Shown here piece by piece: positions 8,162-17,236 of a DNA stretch of 29,911 nucleotides. Below the pieces are notes generated by a model, which did not search any database, was not told where the DNA came from, and worked only from the letters and a program-made list of their open reading frames with translations. This DNA is from Prevotellaceae bacterium (GTDB taxonomy: Bacteria; Bacteroidota; Bacteroidia; Bacteroidales; UBA932), in assembly GCA_031267155.1 (NCBI GenBank), contig JAIRZR010000274.1, positions 1 to 29,911 of the forward strand, in the 5' to 3' direction. Made by a program: the position numbers and the translations under genes. Within the stretch, counting starts at the first letter, position 1. Every line of letters begins with the position of its first letter.

Positions 8162-8615
8162 TGGAAACTGACCATTTTTGGACACTCTCGAAAGCATTTT
8201 CAGACTGAAATGGACTACTCCGAACAATTTTCCGACTTTTTCCGACTGAAAAAGTTTCCCGCAGGACTGGCTTCCGACTTTTTCAGTCTGAAACGGACTG
8301 TGCACAGACGATACCGCTTAATGGTAGGCGACATTTTGAAATACACCCTCTTGCTTTTAGTTTGAAAAAAGCCTCTTTTGGATGCAGATGATTCTGATTT
8401 TCGTCAGAATGACGGCTGCGAATGAGTCCGTCATTGCGGGTTTGACCCAATCCTCACAACTAACTGCTGGTGCATCCTTTAATTCTGAAAATTGGGGGCA
8501 GAATTTTCAGGATTAGAGAACTAAACTACCTTCGCCTGAAGGCGAAGGGTTTATTTTCGACTAAAGCTGAAAAAGGCTTACGCATTCCTCAATTGTGCAT
8601 TATTGTGTAGAGAGC

Positions 8616-8702
8616 GTCCAAAAAGTCCCTCACATCGTCACTGCGAGTGTTCGTTTCGTACCGCAACTAAGAGCAAAATGACGTTTAATCAGGACATAAC
8701 AT
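8616..8702. repeat. Dispersed repeat with GTCCAAAAAGTC start (copy A)
   Basis: GTCCAAAAAGTC..TCACAT.GTCA.TGCGAG, then AAATGACG..T..TCAGGACATA, recurs at 29439-29505; the copy here carries about 30 extra bases in the middle. The leading part also recurs at 8065-8097, where it runs into an AAGCAATCC repeat. Confidence 0.5.
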
Positions 8703-8742
8703 AAGACGTTATCATAAATCGAAGCAAACCATCATTGTTCGT

Positions 8743-8810
8743 CATTGCGAACGCAGTGAAGCAATCCAGAAACAGGCTACTCTCTGGATTGCTTCACTGC
8801 ATTCGCAATG
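8743..8810. repeat. Dispersed inverted repeat, AAGCAATCC family (copy 2, best preserved)
   Basis: Arms of 28 nt (8743-8770 and 8783-8810) are reverse complements with one mismatch and a 12-nt loop. They can form a strong cruciform or RNA hairpin. The arms contain ATTGCGAACGCAGTGAAGC and GGATTGCTTCACTGC. No transposase is nearby. Confidence 0.75.
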
Positions 8811-8863
8811 AAGAAAATCCTCCCAGTCATAAATAGCCTCTTAATATGCTACTTACGAAAACA

Positions 8864-8937
8864 TCATTGTAAGCGAAGCAATCCGGAATACTGTTATTCA
8901 CTGGATTGCTTGGATACTAAACGTTTATTCGCAATGA
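8864..8937. repeat. Dispersed inverted repeat, AAGCAATCC family (copy 3)
   Basis: TCATTGTAAGCGAAGCAATCC leads to a centre GGAATACTGTTATTCAC shared with copy 1, then GGATTGCTT and a terminal TTCGCAATGA. The right arm has a short insertion compared with copy 2. Confidence 0.55.
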
Positions 8938-9048
8938 CGGACATCGACCCTTTTGAAGCGCCTTCTACCTTCCAAAGCTTTTTCAAACTAAAGTCTTCGC
9001 CTAAAGGCGAGGGATTTTCCCCCTGATGTATAAATTAAAACACCTGCT

Positions 9049-12000
9049 TCACTTTGTTATATCCTGTGTCAGGACAATCACGATCTTATACACCCTGTTT
9101 CCGAAACATTCGCCTGCGGGGACGCTGTAGTAAAACTCTATTTGCCGTGCCGGTTCGCCGCGGTATATTACCGGCGTCAGGACGCCGTCCTCGTACGCGG
9201 CTTTACCGTTGAAGACCAGCGCACCGGCGTATGGAGACGAAGCAGGCGACAGGTGGACGAGCGCCGGCGACAGTACAGGCGCGGTGTTCCATGTTCCGGC
9301 GGCTTCGATGCCGAACATCTGGTTTATCTGCAGAGCCTCCGCATGTTTCCAGCACACGGCAACAGTATCGCGGGGCACGAATATCTTTTTGTTCGTTGCC
9401 ACATGGAGATAGACATTCCTGCTTGCCGGCGCGGAGCAATGGCTGGAAGCGTTGTATTTAAAAGTATATACCGACTGCGTGGACGGCACGGAGCCGATTA
9501 TTCCCGTAGTTGCGTTTATTGCAGACACTGTCGGACCTGTCCAGCTAAGCGACGCCAGATCGAGCGTGTCAATGTACTTCGACAGATTGATGTTGCTGCC
9601 GTTCGGGCAGGCTTCTATACGGATATCGGGATAGTTAAGAGTTGTTTTCCTGACCTGTACGGTAAGCGGGATGCGGGAAACGCCGGTGCATTTACCCGAA
9701 ACCGTCCGGATATAAAACGTAGCCGTTTCGGATATCACGCCCATATTTACATCCAGGCTTGCGCCGTTGCCCTCGACGGAAGCCATCAGGTTTCCACCGC
9801 TTGCAGCATCATATATTTCGTAGTACGTTCCCGCACGGGTATTGGATATTGTAATCTTTGCCGGCAAATTGGGACAGGCAGGAGGCGCTCCGAGGTCTGC
9901 CGGCGAGAGCAGCGCTTCCGGTTCGGCGACTGTCACGGGGATGTCCGGCGATACGCAGGTATGGCTGTCCATTACGCGAATATGGTATGTGCCGGCGCTT
10001 AATCCCGATTTGGCGCTGAGCTGAGAGTAAGTATTCCCGTTGTCGAAACTGTAGCGGTATGGCGGAGTTCCGCCGACTGCGTCCGATATGCTTATGGAGC
10101 CGTCGTCTCCGCCGTTACAGCTGACGCCGACCGCGACGGGCGCAGGTATGTGAAGCGCCGGAGGCTGCGAGACATAAACCGTCTCCATCGCTGTGGTACA
10201 GCCGGAAGCGTCCTTCACAACAATCCCGTAAGCGCCGATGGGAAGGTCTGCAATCCTTCCGTCCGCCTGATATGTCGAACCGCCGTCCCTGCTGTACAGG
10301 TATGGAGGAGTTCCGCCGGAAGCGGCGACCTCAATCTTCCCGCCGGCAGTACTGCCATAACAGCTTAAATCGCTCGCCGACGTCCCTGCGCTCAACACTG
10401 CTGCCGGCTGCTCTATCGTCACCGGCAACGCATCCGAGACGCAGCCGGCAGAAGTCCGTATCCTTATCTGATATGTTCCCGCAGCCAGTCCGGGGAATGT
10501 GGAAACTGTCTGCCATGTGTTTCCGTCATCCCTGCTGTAGCCGGCTGCTCCCGGGACGGAAACGGTGATGCTGCCCGTACTCTCCCCGTAACACAATGCC
10601 CCGGTTTTGCTTATGTTCGACAGGGCAAGCGCGGGCTTGGGACTGACTGTTACACTTGTCCTGCTTCGAGCTGTCGAAAGGCAGGATCCCGCCGCCGCTT
10701 CCACATAATATACTGCGGTGGACGCGGGCGCCTTACCCAGACTTATGTCCATAGCCGCTCCCGTACCGGCGCCCGTACCCGCAGGCGTTCTGTCCGAGGG
10801 GCTGGCATATATATTATAGTTTACCCCCTGCTCGCTTGTCGCCAGACGGATAACCGGAACGCTCCCGCTGCATACGGTCGCAGCCGACAGAGCCGGAACC
10901 GCCGGATGCGGTACTACATTTACCCTTACCGGAGTGCGCGGACTTGAAAAACATCCCCTGTTGCCGGATTCGACATAGTAAGTTGTGCCGGCGTTGAGGC
11001 TTACCGTGCACGGAATATTTATCGCGCCTCCGCTGCCTGCCAGCCTTCCGACCTGCACGCCTCCGGTCGGGGCGGTGAAAACACTGTAGGTAAGCGTCGG
11101 GCTTGTGCCGTCTACCCTTATCTCGGGAGTCGCGCCCTGGCATATCGTCGCCGCCGACACATTTCCGGAAAGTATGGCATCCGGTACGGCAAGCACGGTA
11201 AATGTGGAGGTTACGTCCTTGATCTGGTTATACGTATCCCTGATGGCAAGCTTTACGGTATGCCTGCCCAGGAGCTGTCGCTTTGGCATTGTCCAGGTAT
11301 TCATGTCCCGTGCCTGCGTCCGTTCCGTTCCGTCGATATACCATTTCAGCTTGCCCGGTCCACTGCCAAGGGAATACTGTATGCTTGCCCGGAACTCAAA
11401 GTCGGCGTCGCATATATTCTGTCCGTTAATATCCTGAAAATGCAGATTGCCGACATAGAAAGCCGGGTCAAGCTGCCGCGCCGATGCCGCCGCCATATAG
11501 TAGTACGATTCATAATCGCCCAGCCCGTATCCCATGATTGTAAGTCCGCTCGAATTTTGAAACTCGTATGTGCTTTCGGCGCTATTTGACAGGAGCATCG
11601 AATAATACGAATAGCCCGAAGCCGCATTGGCAGTCCACGATCCCCCGCTCAGCGCCCGGGGAGCTCCTCCGGAAACGGAAACGGTAGTGGTGTTTCTTGT
11701 TGACGTGGGAGTTACGATCATGGCATAGTGTGATTTCAGTACGGACGTTCCCACTGCAACAAAGGGAGCTATAAGGGTATGGGCTACCGCCTGCTCCATG
11801 GGAGGAACCCATGTGAAGGCAGGGTCTCCCGTAGCCCTGTCTCCGGAAAAATAGTTCAGTCCTATCAGGAACGCCCCCACGGCAACAGGCTTGCTGGCTA
11901 CAATATAGCATCCGCTGTTCAACTGGTTTATTTCAAGCTCGACCGATCCTCCCGCGTTCAGCGTTAAGGATCCCGATATCAGCGTTCCTCCCGTTTGATG

Positions 12001-12795
12001 GATTACCGTGCCGTTTTGGGAAGCGACAATCCGCACTCTGTCCGTGCCCCTGCTTGTAACCGGCACCAGAAAACGGTTGCCCCATGAAGGCACCGGTACC
12101 AGTTGCTGGAACAGGCAGTCGCATGCGGATACGTTGGATGGAATCCGTACGCACGAGTTTACAGTAAAATAGGCAACCGGCTTGTTTGTCGTGATGTGCT
12201 TGCCCGTATGGTCGGAATTTACTCCGAAATATCTGCAGCAGACCTGTCCCGCATTAAGCGTGGCAAGCAGCGCTCCCTCGTCCCTTATCGTGGTACCGTT
12301 TTCGGTAGCGACAATGCAGTAGCCGTCTCCCGGAGCGGAAATGGACGTGTAGCTCAGATGATAGTAGTCGACGCCCAGATTGCTTACGGGCAGGACATTG
12401 GTGGCGTCGGTTGTATATCTTGCCAGATTAATGGCAAACAGGGCAATGTTTTTATTGCTTGTTATGTGCAGCGACTTGCTGCTTATGCCTGTTGCATTGT
12501 TATACAGGGCGGCTTTTTCGCTGGCGCTTAATGTTCGGGTATATACCTGTCCCGCATTTACATCGACCGTGGCGTTAAGCGTGGCGTCAGCAGTGTATGC
12601 CAGTGAGACCCGCGTATTTTCCGCCGCCACAATTCTTATCTGTAATATCGGGAAATTTGAAGCAAAATTCTCATTTGATCCGTACGTCATCCAGAAATCA
12701 TTTCCCTGTGTGGTAAACTGTCCCTGTCCATAAAGTATATTATTCGCTGCCAGAGCAACAAATGCCAGTAATAGTATTCTTCTCATGTCCGGCAT
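9049..12795 (-). CDS. Large surface protein: IgGFc-binding-like N-terminus, Ig-like domains, three SprB repeats
   Basis: A 1248-aa exported protein. The start ATG abuts the stop of the upstream gene; a second in-frame ATG at 12786 (M-R-R-I-L-L-L) gives a tidier signal peptide. Residues about 25-440 resemble the IgGFc-binding N-terminal domain: G-N-D-F-W-M-T-Y-G, repeated N-G-T-T-I-type strands and S-K-P-V-A-V/N-K-P-V-A-Y blocks. Ig-like domains follow to about 720. Three SprB-type repeats lie at about 728-800, 803-882 and 885-957, each with a start like C-Y-G-x-x-x-G, then G-G-T-P-P-Y-x-Y-S-x-D-x-G and a G-T-Y-x-I-x-V-x-D end; the first is less regular. Further Ig-like sequence reaches the C-terminus. 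SprB repeats occur in Bacteroidota gliding or adhesion proteins exported by the type IX system. I see no clear type IX C-terminal signal. An adhesin role is inferred. Confidence 0.88.
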   Translation of the reverse strand: MPDMRRILLLAFVALAANNILYGQGQFTTQGNDFWMTYGSNENFASNFPILQIRIVAAENTRVSLAYTADATLNATVDVNAGQVYTRTLSASEKAALYNNATGISSKSLHITSNKNIALFAINLARYTTDATNVLPVSNLGVDYYHLSYTSISAPGDGYCIVATENGTTIRDEGALLATLNAGQVCCRYFGVNSDHTGKHITTNKPVAYFTVNSCVRIPSNVSACDCLFQQLVPVPSWGNRFLVPVTSRGTDRVRIVASQNGTVIHQTGGTLISGSLTLNAGGSVELEINQLNSGCYIVASKPVAVGAFLIGLNYFSGDRATGDPAFTWVPPMEQAVAHTLIAPFVAVGTSVLKSHYAMIVTPTSTRNTTTVSVSGGAPRALSGGSWTANAASGYSYYSMLLSNSAESTYEFQNSSGLTIMGYGLGDYESYYYMAAASARQLDPAFYVGNLHFQDINGQNICDADFEFRASIQYSLGSGPGKLKWYIDGTERTQARDMNTWTMPKRQLLGRHTVKLAIRDTYNQIKDVTSTFTVLAVPDAILSGNVSAATICQGATPEIRVDGTSPTLTYSVFTAPTGGVQVGRLAGSGGAINIPCTVSLNAGTTYYVESGNRGCFSSPRTPVRVNVVPHPAVPALSAATVCSGSVPVIRLATSEQGVNYNIYASPSDRTPAGTGAGTGAAMDISLGKAPASTAVYYVEAAAGSCLSTARSRTSVTVSPKPALALSNISKTGALCYGESTGSITVSVPGAAGYSRDDGNTWQTVSTFPGLAAGTYQIRIRTSAGCVSDALPVTIEQPAAVLSAGTSASDLSCYGSTAGGKIEVAASGGTPPYLYSRDGGSTYQADGRIADLPIGAYGIVVKDASGCTTAMETVYVSQPPALHIPAPVAVGVSCNGGDDGSISISDAVGGTPPYRYSFDNGNTYSQLSAKSGLSAGTYHIRVMDSHTCVSPDIPVTVAEPEALLSPADLGAPPACPNLPAKITISNTRAGTYYEIYDAASGGNLMASVEGNGASLDVNMGVISETATFYIRTVSGKCTGVSRIPLTVQVRKTTLNYPDIRIEACPNGSNINLSKYIDTLDLASLSWTGPTVSAINATTGIIGSVPSTQSVYTFKYNASSHCSAPASRNVYLHVATNKKIFVPRDTVAVCWKHAEALQINQMFGIEAAGTWNTAPVLSPALVHLSPASSPYAGALVFNGKAAYEDGVLTPVIYRGEPARQIEFYYSVPAGECFGNRVYKIVIVLTQDITK

Positions 12796-13251
12796 TTAAT
12801 TATCAGTTTCGGATATTGCCCTACATTTGAAGATGCACTGTTCTTCTGCCCGGTGCTTTCCGTCAATTACATATTGAACGGTACAGTACAGTTCGAGTTT
12901 TCCCTGCCCGGTCAGACTGTAGCGGTATTCGGCAACATGTGTCGGAAATTCTGCCAGCAGACGGTTACCTTCAATGCTGCATGTGCCCGATTCGCTTATG
13001 CCGGAATATTCAAAAACAATCCTGTCCGCTGAAACAGTTATTTTTTGAGGACGCGCGGCAAACGTAACTGCCGTGTCGCCGGCGAGATATATTCTTGTGG
13101 CGGATACGCCGTCAAGGGTCTTTTTGATAATCGCCGTATCGGCAATCCATGTTCCTGTAAGGTTTTTCTGTGTATCATCCGGCGACCTTTTCCCGTAAAC
13201 TGCCAATACGGTGAAAAGCGCTGTTAAGAGTAAACTGTTTTTTATTATCAT
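12796..13251 (-). CDS. Small secreted lipocalin-like protein
   Basis: A 151-aa protein with a signal peptide of about 20 residues. The mature part begins N-L-T-G-T-W-I-A-D and alternates short strands (K-I-T-V-S, R-I-V-F-E-Y-S-G, G-T-C-S-I-E-G-N-R-L-L-A-E-F, L-E-L-Y-C-T-V-Q-Y). This resembles the small lipocalin-like/'LTGxW' beta-barrel proteins of Bacteroidota, which are mostly uncharacterised. Its TAA stop is immediately followed by the ATG of the giant SprB-repeat protein, so the two are almost certainly co-transcribed and translationally coupled. A helper or accessory role for the large protein is only an inference from that arrangement. Confidence 0.75.
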   Translation of the reverse strand: MIIKNSLLLTALFTVLAVYGKRSPDDTQKNLTGTWIADTAIIKKTLDGVSATRIYLAGDTAVTFAARPQKITVSADRIVFEYSGISESGTCSIEGNRLLAEFPTHVAEYRYSLTGQGKLELYCTVQYVIDGKHRAEEQCIFKCRAISETDN

Positions 13252-14076
13252 AAAACTTTAAACTAATTATTATAATGTATTATATTTATATTCACTTCAA
13301 TATCTGCTCAAACTTTAAACATGCGGCAAATTCCCGCATACTTGCCGAAAGGGCATGCGACATTGATTTTGACTGTCCCGGAACTTCGAATCTGTTCCGA
13401 ATAAATTGACTTGTATTCTCTCTATCTCTTCTCTCTATCTTTCTATCTTCTTAAACATTCGTGTTACTCGCCGCTCGCGGGCAGGAGTTTCCCAACTGTA
13501 AATTATATTCCCTGTGTCCCGTGCCTTTGCGGGATACTGTTTGCATTACTCAATTTACAAATCCTGTGTTATTTATCACAGTCAGTTCGTAAACGCTGTT
13601 CGGGATACAGCTGCTGCTGTCAATATAATTATTCCAAATATACTTCTCTTCTTTTGCCTGTCAAACATGGGACAAAATTATGAACTAATGGTTTCCATTG
13701 CAGCATTTTGCCGAAATATTAACCAAATTTAGCAGGCATTAACATAAATTGGCAGTGAAGGACGTTTATTTGTACAGTTTAAAATAACGGCAGCTGATTT
13801 ATGCTGCATATCAGTAATATGACTTCACACTGCAAGCCTGTTGCAGCCCGAAACCGGACGCCGCAAACAAAAGACGCTATGCCCGTGTATCTCAATTAAT
13901 AATCCAAAAATGACATGTTTCCCGTAAAGATTATTTATATATGTTAAAAAGCATAAAAAATATAAACTGTTAATTGGATGACATAATAAAGGTTTCCGTG
14001 CGCACATGCACGATGTTTATAAAAATTTGAACGACGGTGGCGGGAATTGATGTATGATCGACATGAACACTGACTT
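13252..14076. other. Non-coding gap
   Basis: I see no convincing gene. The gap holds a pyrimidine-rich simple repeat (about 13412-13453). Minus-strand TAnnTTTG-type boxes at 13680-13673 (TAATTTTG) and 13731-13724 (TAAATTTG) could start transcription towards the lipocalin-like gene with a leader over 400 nt. Neither has a clear -33 box. Confidence 0.5.
13412..13453. repeat. Pyrimidine-rich simple repeat
   Basis: A run of CTCTAT/CTTTCT-like units on the plus strand, upstream of the lipocalin-like gene. It is imperfect, so recent slippage is not evident. Confidence 0.55.
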
Positions 14077-14362
14077 TATTATACAGTGCGCGGGCTAAAA
14101 TTGTGAGATAAAAACATAGAGATGCTTCGTATCTTTTGACGCCGTAGGCGTCTGATGTGGATAACCCCGTGCAAGCGAAGCGCAGCCTGGGGTACGTATA
14201 TATCTACGATACAACTCCGTATGGAGTTGAACTGCTACGCAGTTCTGATAGAGTGCTGTATATGCCCCGAACTGCGCCTGCGGCTTGTTCGGGGTTATCC
14301 ATATTTGACGCCTTACGGCGTCAGTCTGCAATGCACAAAACTGCCCCGCGCGTGGTATAATA
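14077..14362. mobile_element. 286-bp fold-back element with terminal inverted repeats
   Basis: The two 29-bp ends (14077-14105 and the reverse complement of 14334-14362) match at about 21 positions. They share CACAA, CCCGCGC and GTATAATA. Inside, a second pair of inverted arms runs from GACGCCGTAGGCGTC (14138-14152) through GGATAACCCCG.GCAAGC to GACGCCTTACGGCGTC (14307-14322). The centre has AACTCCGTATGGAGTT (14213-14228) and GAACTGCTACGCAGTTC (14229-14245). No transposase is encoded. Related sequence lies at 734-1033 and 524-552 in the opposite orientation. It is probably a MITE-like or structured-RNA repeat; no target-site duplication is obvious. Confidence 0.6.
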
Positions 14363-14408
14363 TTGAATTAAAAAAGAAAAAAAGATTTACCGTTAATTCT
14401 CAAGCTAT

Positions 14409-15827
14409 TTATACATGAAAATCTGTGTTTGTAGAATCCAGTTTCAGGAAAATAAACAACAGAATTGTGAAGCTCAGCAGTGAAGAACCTCCGGCGCTGA
14501 TAAACGGCAAGGGTATCCCGATAACGGGGGCAAGTCCGACTGTCATGGCTATGTTTATCATAAAGTGGAAAAATATTATTGAGACGACACAGTATCCGTA
14601 TGTTCTTGAAAATGGCGTTTTTTGCCGTTCTGCCAGCATTATCAGCCGGATCAGCAAAATCAGATACAGGGATACCGTTGCCAGACTGCCGACAAATCCC
14701 CATTCTTCCCCTACTGTACAGAAAATAAAATCAGTGCTTTGCTCGGGGACAAAATTGAGTTTGGTTTGCGTACCCTGCAAAAAACCCTTCCCCGTAAACC
14801 CTCCCGAACCGATTGCCACTTTCGACTGGTAGGTATTGTAGCCTGCGTTTTTTATATCCTCCCTTATGCCGAGCATGTCCTCGATTCTGCTGCGGTGATG
14901 AGCCTGGAGCACATTATTATATACATAATCAACAGAGTAAACCAGTATCGTCGAAAAGAAGAAAAATATGACGATATACCATCTTATCCTCCTGCTCGAA
15001 AGGAAAAGGGGAACGGTTGCGACAAATATCGCCGCAATCATCGCCAGCGTAACAAATATCCCGTATTCAACATCGCTGCCGGAAGCGTGTTTATAGACAA
15101 TTCCCGCCGCAAACACTGCGACGGCGGAGATTAATGTTCTCAGGAACAATACCCTGTCTCCGTATGCAATCCATACAAGAACAAGAGTGAGGCACGCAAT
15201 TCCGGAGATGATCCATATCAGCGGGAAAAGCAGCGAAAATATGAACAGCGCTATCGTAAACACCATGAAAATCAGTATCCAGCCCGACATGCCCTGCCTG
15301 TAGAGGACAAGGAAAAACGAGGTAAACACCAGAGCCGAACCCCAGTCCTTCTGGAGAAGAATCAGTCCCGTGGGCAGGGCGATCACAACAAGCGTTTTCA
15401 GCCAGTTGAGCAGGGAATTGAGCCTGAATCCATACTGATTCAGCAGGCGCGCGAGAGCCAGCGAGGTCGCAAGCTTTGCGATTTCCGAGGGCTGGAAACG
15501 GATCAGGCCGACGTCGAGCCATGACTTCGAGTTCTTTATTTCCGTTCCGATTGCAAGCGTCAGCATCAGCAGGCACAGCACGACTATGTATATGTGGTTT
15601 GCGAAAACGGGATAAAACCGCCTGTTGATAATCATCACGACCGCGGCGGCAAATATGGAGACGAGCGCCCACAGAAACTGCGTCCCGTGCTTTTTCGAAA
15701 AATCGAATATCTCGGAAGTGTCGCTCTGGGTGGAATAGATATTCATCCATCCAAACGCTACCAGCGCGATGTAAACCAGTACGGTCAGCAGGTCGGGGGG
15801 GCTTAATTCTATTCTGTCGCGCATCAT
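14409..15827 (-). CDS. rodA: Peptidoglycan glycosyltransferase RodA
   Basis: A 472-aa polytopic membrane protein of the FtsW/RodA/SpoVE (SEDS) family, which polymerises lipid II into glycan strands for lateral wall growth together with its class B PBP partner. About ten hydrophobic segments are visible. The family signature G-I-P-L-P-F-I-S-A-G-G-S-S lies near residue 440, and T-D-F-I-F-C-T-V-G-E-E-W-G-F near 369 is the conserved loop preceding the last helices. Length is normal for the family. The start overlaps the stop of the upstream PBP2 frame (ATGA), indicating translational coupling and supporting RodA over FtsW. A T-rich tract follows the gene on the minus strand, without an evident GC-rich hairpin. 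Confidence 0.95.
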   Translation of the reverse strand: MMRDRIELSPPDLLTVLVYIALVAFGWMNIYSTQSDTSEIFDFSKKHGTQFLWALVSIFAAAVVMIINRRFYPVFANHIYIVVLCLLMLTLAIGTEIKNSKSWLDVGLIRFQPSEIAKLATSLALARLLNQYGFRLNSLLNWLKTLVVIALPTGLILLQKDWGSALVFTSFFLVLYRQGMSGWILIFMVFTIALFIFSLLFPLIWIISGIACLTLVLVWIAYGDRVLFLRTLISAVAVFAAGIVYKHASGSDVEYGIFVTLAMIAAIFVATVPLFLSSRRIRWYIVIFFFFSTILVYSVDYVYNNVLQAHHRSRIEDMLGIREDIKNAGYNTYQSKVAIGSGGFTGKGFLQGTQTKLNFVPEQSTDFIFCTVGEEWGFVGSLATVSLYLILLIRLIMLAERQKTPFSRTYGYCVVSIIFFHFMINIAMTVGLAPVIGIPLPFISAGGSSLLSFTILLFIFLKLDSTNTDFHV

Positions 15828-17101
15828 TTACCGAAAATGTTTGTCAGGAGGTTCATCGTCAATATCCACTGTTCGAGCTCGGTTCTGAGCACATTGCCCT
15901 TCAGGTACTTTTCCAGTACGAGGGAGGCTATCGGAGCGGCAAAGCTTCCGCCGGCGCCCGAATTTTCCACAAAGACGGCGACGGCTATTTTGGGATCGGT
16001 TTTGGGGGCAAAACACACAAACACCGAATGATTTTTGCCGTGGGGATTCTGCGCCGTTCCCGTTTTCCCGCACACTTCTATGCCCGGCACCTGCGCCCGC
16101 CATGCTGTTCCGCCCATCCCCTTTGTCGCCATGTTCATGCCCTCTATCGAATATTCGAAATACTTTTCGGCTATGCCGCTGTACTGTTTTTCGTAGTATT
16201 CCGGCGCTATCCGTTCGTTTTCCCCCACCGTTTTAACGATATGGGGAATGTAATAGAAGCCTTTGTTGGCGATTAGCGCCGTCATGTTTGCCAGTTGCAG
16301 AGTTGTTGCGCCGATTTCTCCCTGTCCGATAGCAAGTGAAATTATGCTTAGCGGATTCCAGCGGTTTACGCCGTAATATCTGTTGTACAGGTTTTTTGAC
16401 GCCACAATACCCGCCTTTTCGTTGGGAAGATCCACGCCCAGCTGCCGTGCAAACCCGAAGCGCATGACCTTTTCCCTCCATACGGTCAGAGCCGAATCTA
16501 CCGAAATGTACTTTTTGTTTTCCAGAATATTGCGGAATGCATAACAGTAGTACGCATTGCATGAAACCATTATGGACTGTATGAAATTCACGGGCGAAAT
16601 GTGTCCGTGACAGGCGACTCCCCTTCCGTACGGATAGTGTCCCGCGCAGTGGCAGGTGGTGTGTGGCGTGAGCGTTCCCTCGTCCAGGCCTATCAGTCCG
16701 TTTACAAGCTTGAAAGTGGAACCGGGAGGCTGCGGAGACATTATTGCCCTGTTGAACATCGGCTTTGTCGGATTGGAGGTCAGTTCGGCATAGTTCTGCT
16801 GACGGTTCAGTCCCGAAAGCGCTGCCGGGTTAAACGTTGGCGACGAGACCAGGGCAAGGATTTCGCCTGTCGAGGGTTCGATTGCGACTATCGAGCCGAG
16901 CTTGTTCTGCATAAGCGTCTGGGCGTATTCCTGCAGATCGGCGTCAATCGAGCAGACCAGGTTTTTGCCGGGGACGGCAGCCGTGTCAAGCCTTCCGTTT
17001 TCGAACGATTCGACGACCCTGTTGCGGGAATCGCGCAGATAGATGCTTGTGCCCTTTTTCCCCCGCAGCGCTGTCTCGTATGATTCTTCGACGCCGCTCA
17101 C
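15824..17101 (-). CDS. mrdA: Penicillin-binding protein 2, C-terminal transpeptidase part (downstream of in-frame amber)
   Basis: A 425-residue frame continuing mrdA after the TAG at 17237-17239; the open frame runs without a break from just after the TAG, and the first reasonable restart is GTG at 17101. Penicillin-binding motifs are intact: S-T-F-K within P-P-G-S-T-F-K (active Ser), S-C-N within M-V-S-C-N-A-Y, and K-T-G-T within C-G-K-T-G-T-A-Q. PBP2 crosslinks peptidoglycan during elongation with RodA, whose gene overlaps the end of this one. If translation restarted here, the product would lack the N-terminal membrane anchor and most of the pedestal domain, so it would probably not localise normally. 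Intact motifs indicate either a very recent nonsense change, a base-call error, or read-through. Confidence 0.85.
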   Translation of the reverse strand: MSGVEESYETALRGKKGTSIYLRDSRNRVVESFENGRLDTAAVPGKNLVCSIDADLQEYAQTLMQNKLGSIVAIEPSTGEILALVSSPTFNPAALSGLNRQQNYAELTSNPTKPMFNRAIMSPQPPGSTFKLVNGLIGLDEGTLTPHTTCHCAGHYPYGRGVACHGHISPVNFIQSIMVSCNAYYCYAFRNILENKKYISVDSALTVWREKVMRFGFARQLGVDLPNEKAGIVASKNLYNRYYGVNRWNPLSIISLAIGQGEIGATTLQLANMTALIANKGFYYIPHIVKTVGENERIAPEYYEKQYSGIAEKYFEYSIEGMNMATKGMGGTAWRAQVPGIEVCGKTGTAQNPHGKNHSVFVCFAPKTDPKIAVAVFVENSGAGGSFAAPIASLVLEKYLKGNVLRTELEQWILTMNLLTNIFGK

Positions 17102-17236
17102 TCCGATATAGTCGCCCGGCCTGTAGTAGGCGTTACGGTTGATCGCGGAAGTGTCGGCTTCCTGTATGTATCCCAGTATGTTTCCGCCGATGTTGCGCGG
17201 ATATGTCCGCAGGGTTCTTACTACGGAATAGAATCC

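Larger units (their letters stand above)
7701..9048. repeat. Non-coding stretch dense in palindromic and dispersed repeats
   Basis: No convincing gene is present. Successive elements are an AAGAACTAAAAGT inverted pair (7837-7849 with 7875-7887), a perfect 20-bp palindrome CCGCAGGTCGCGACCTGCGG (7958-7977), a GCCC-TTCG-GGC hairpin (about 7991-8001), TTTTTCAGACTGAAA-like repeats (about 8190-8300), a CCTTCGCC-TGAA-GGCGAAGG hairpin (8529-8548) with a degenerate relative near 8990-9012, and three AAGCAATCC-type inverted repeats listed separately. The short frames at 7892-8110, 8123-8305 and 8808-9026 fall inside these repeats. Confidence 0.7.

Noticed and set aside
7892..9026. Short ORFs of 60-72 codons
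   Set aside because: All fall within palindromic and dispersed repeats and lack recognisable starts or domains.
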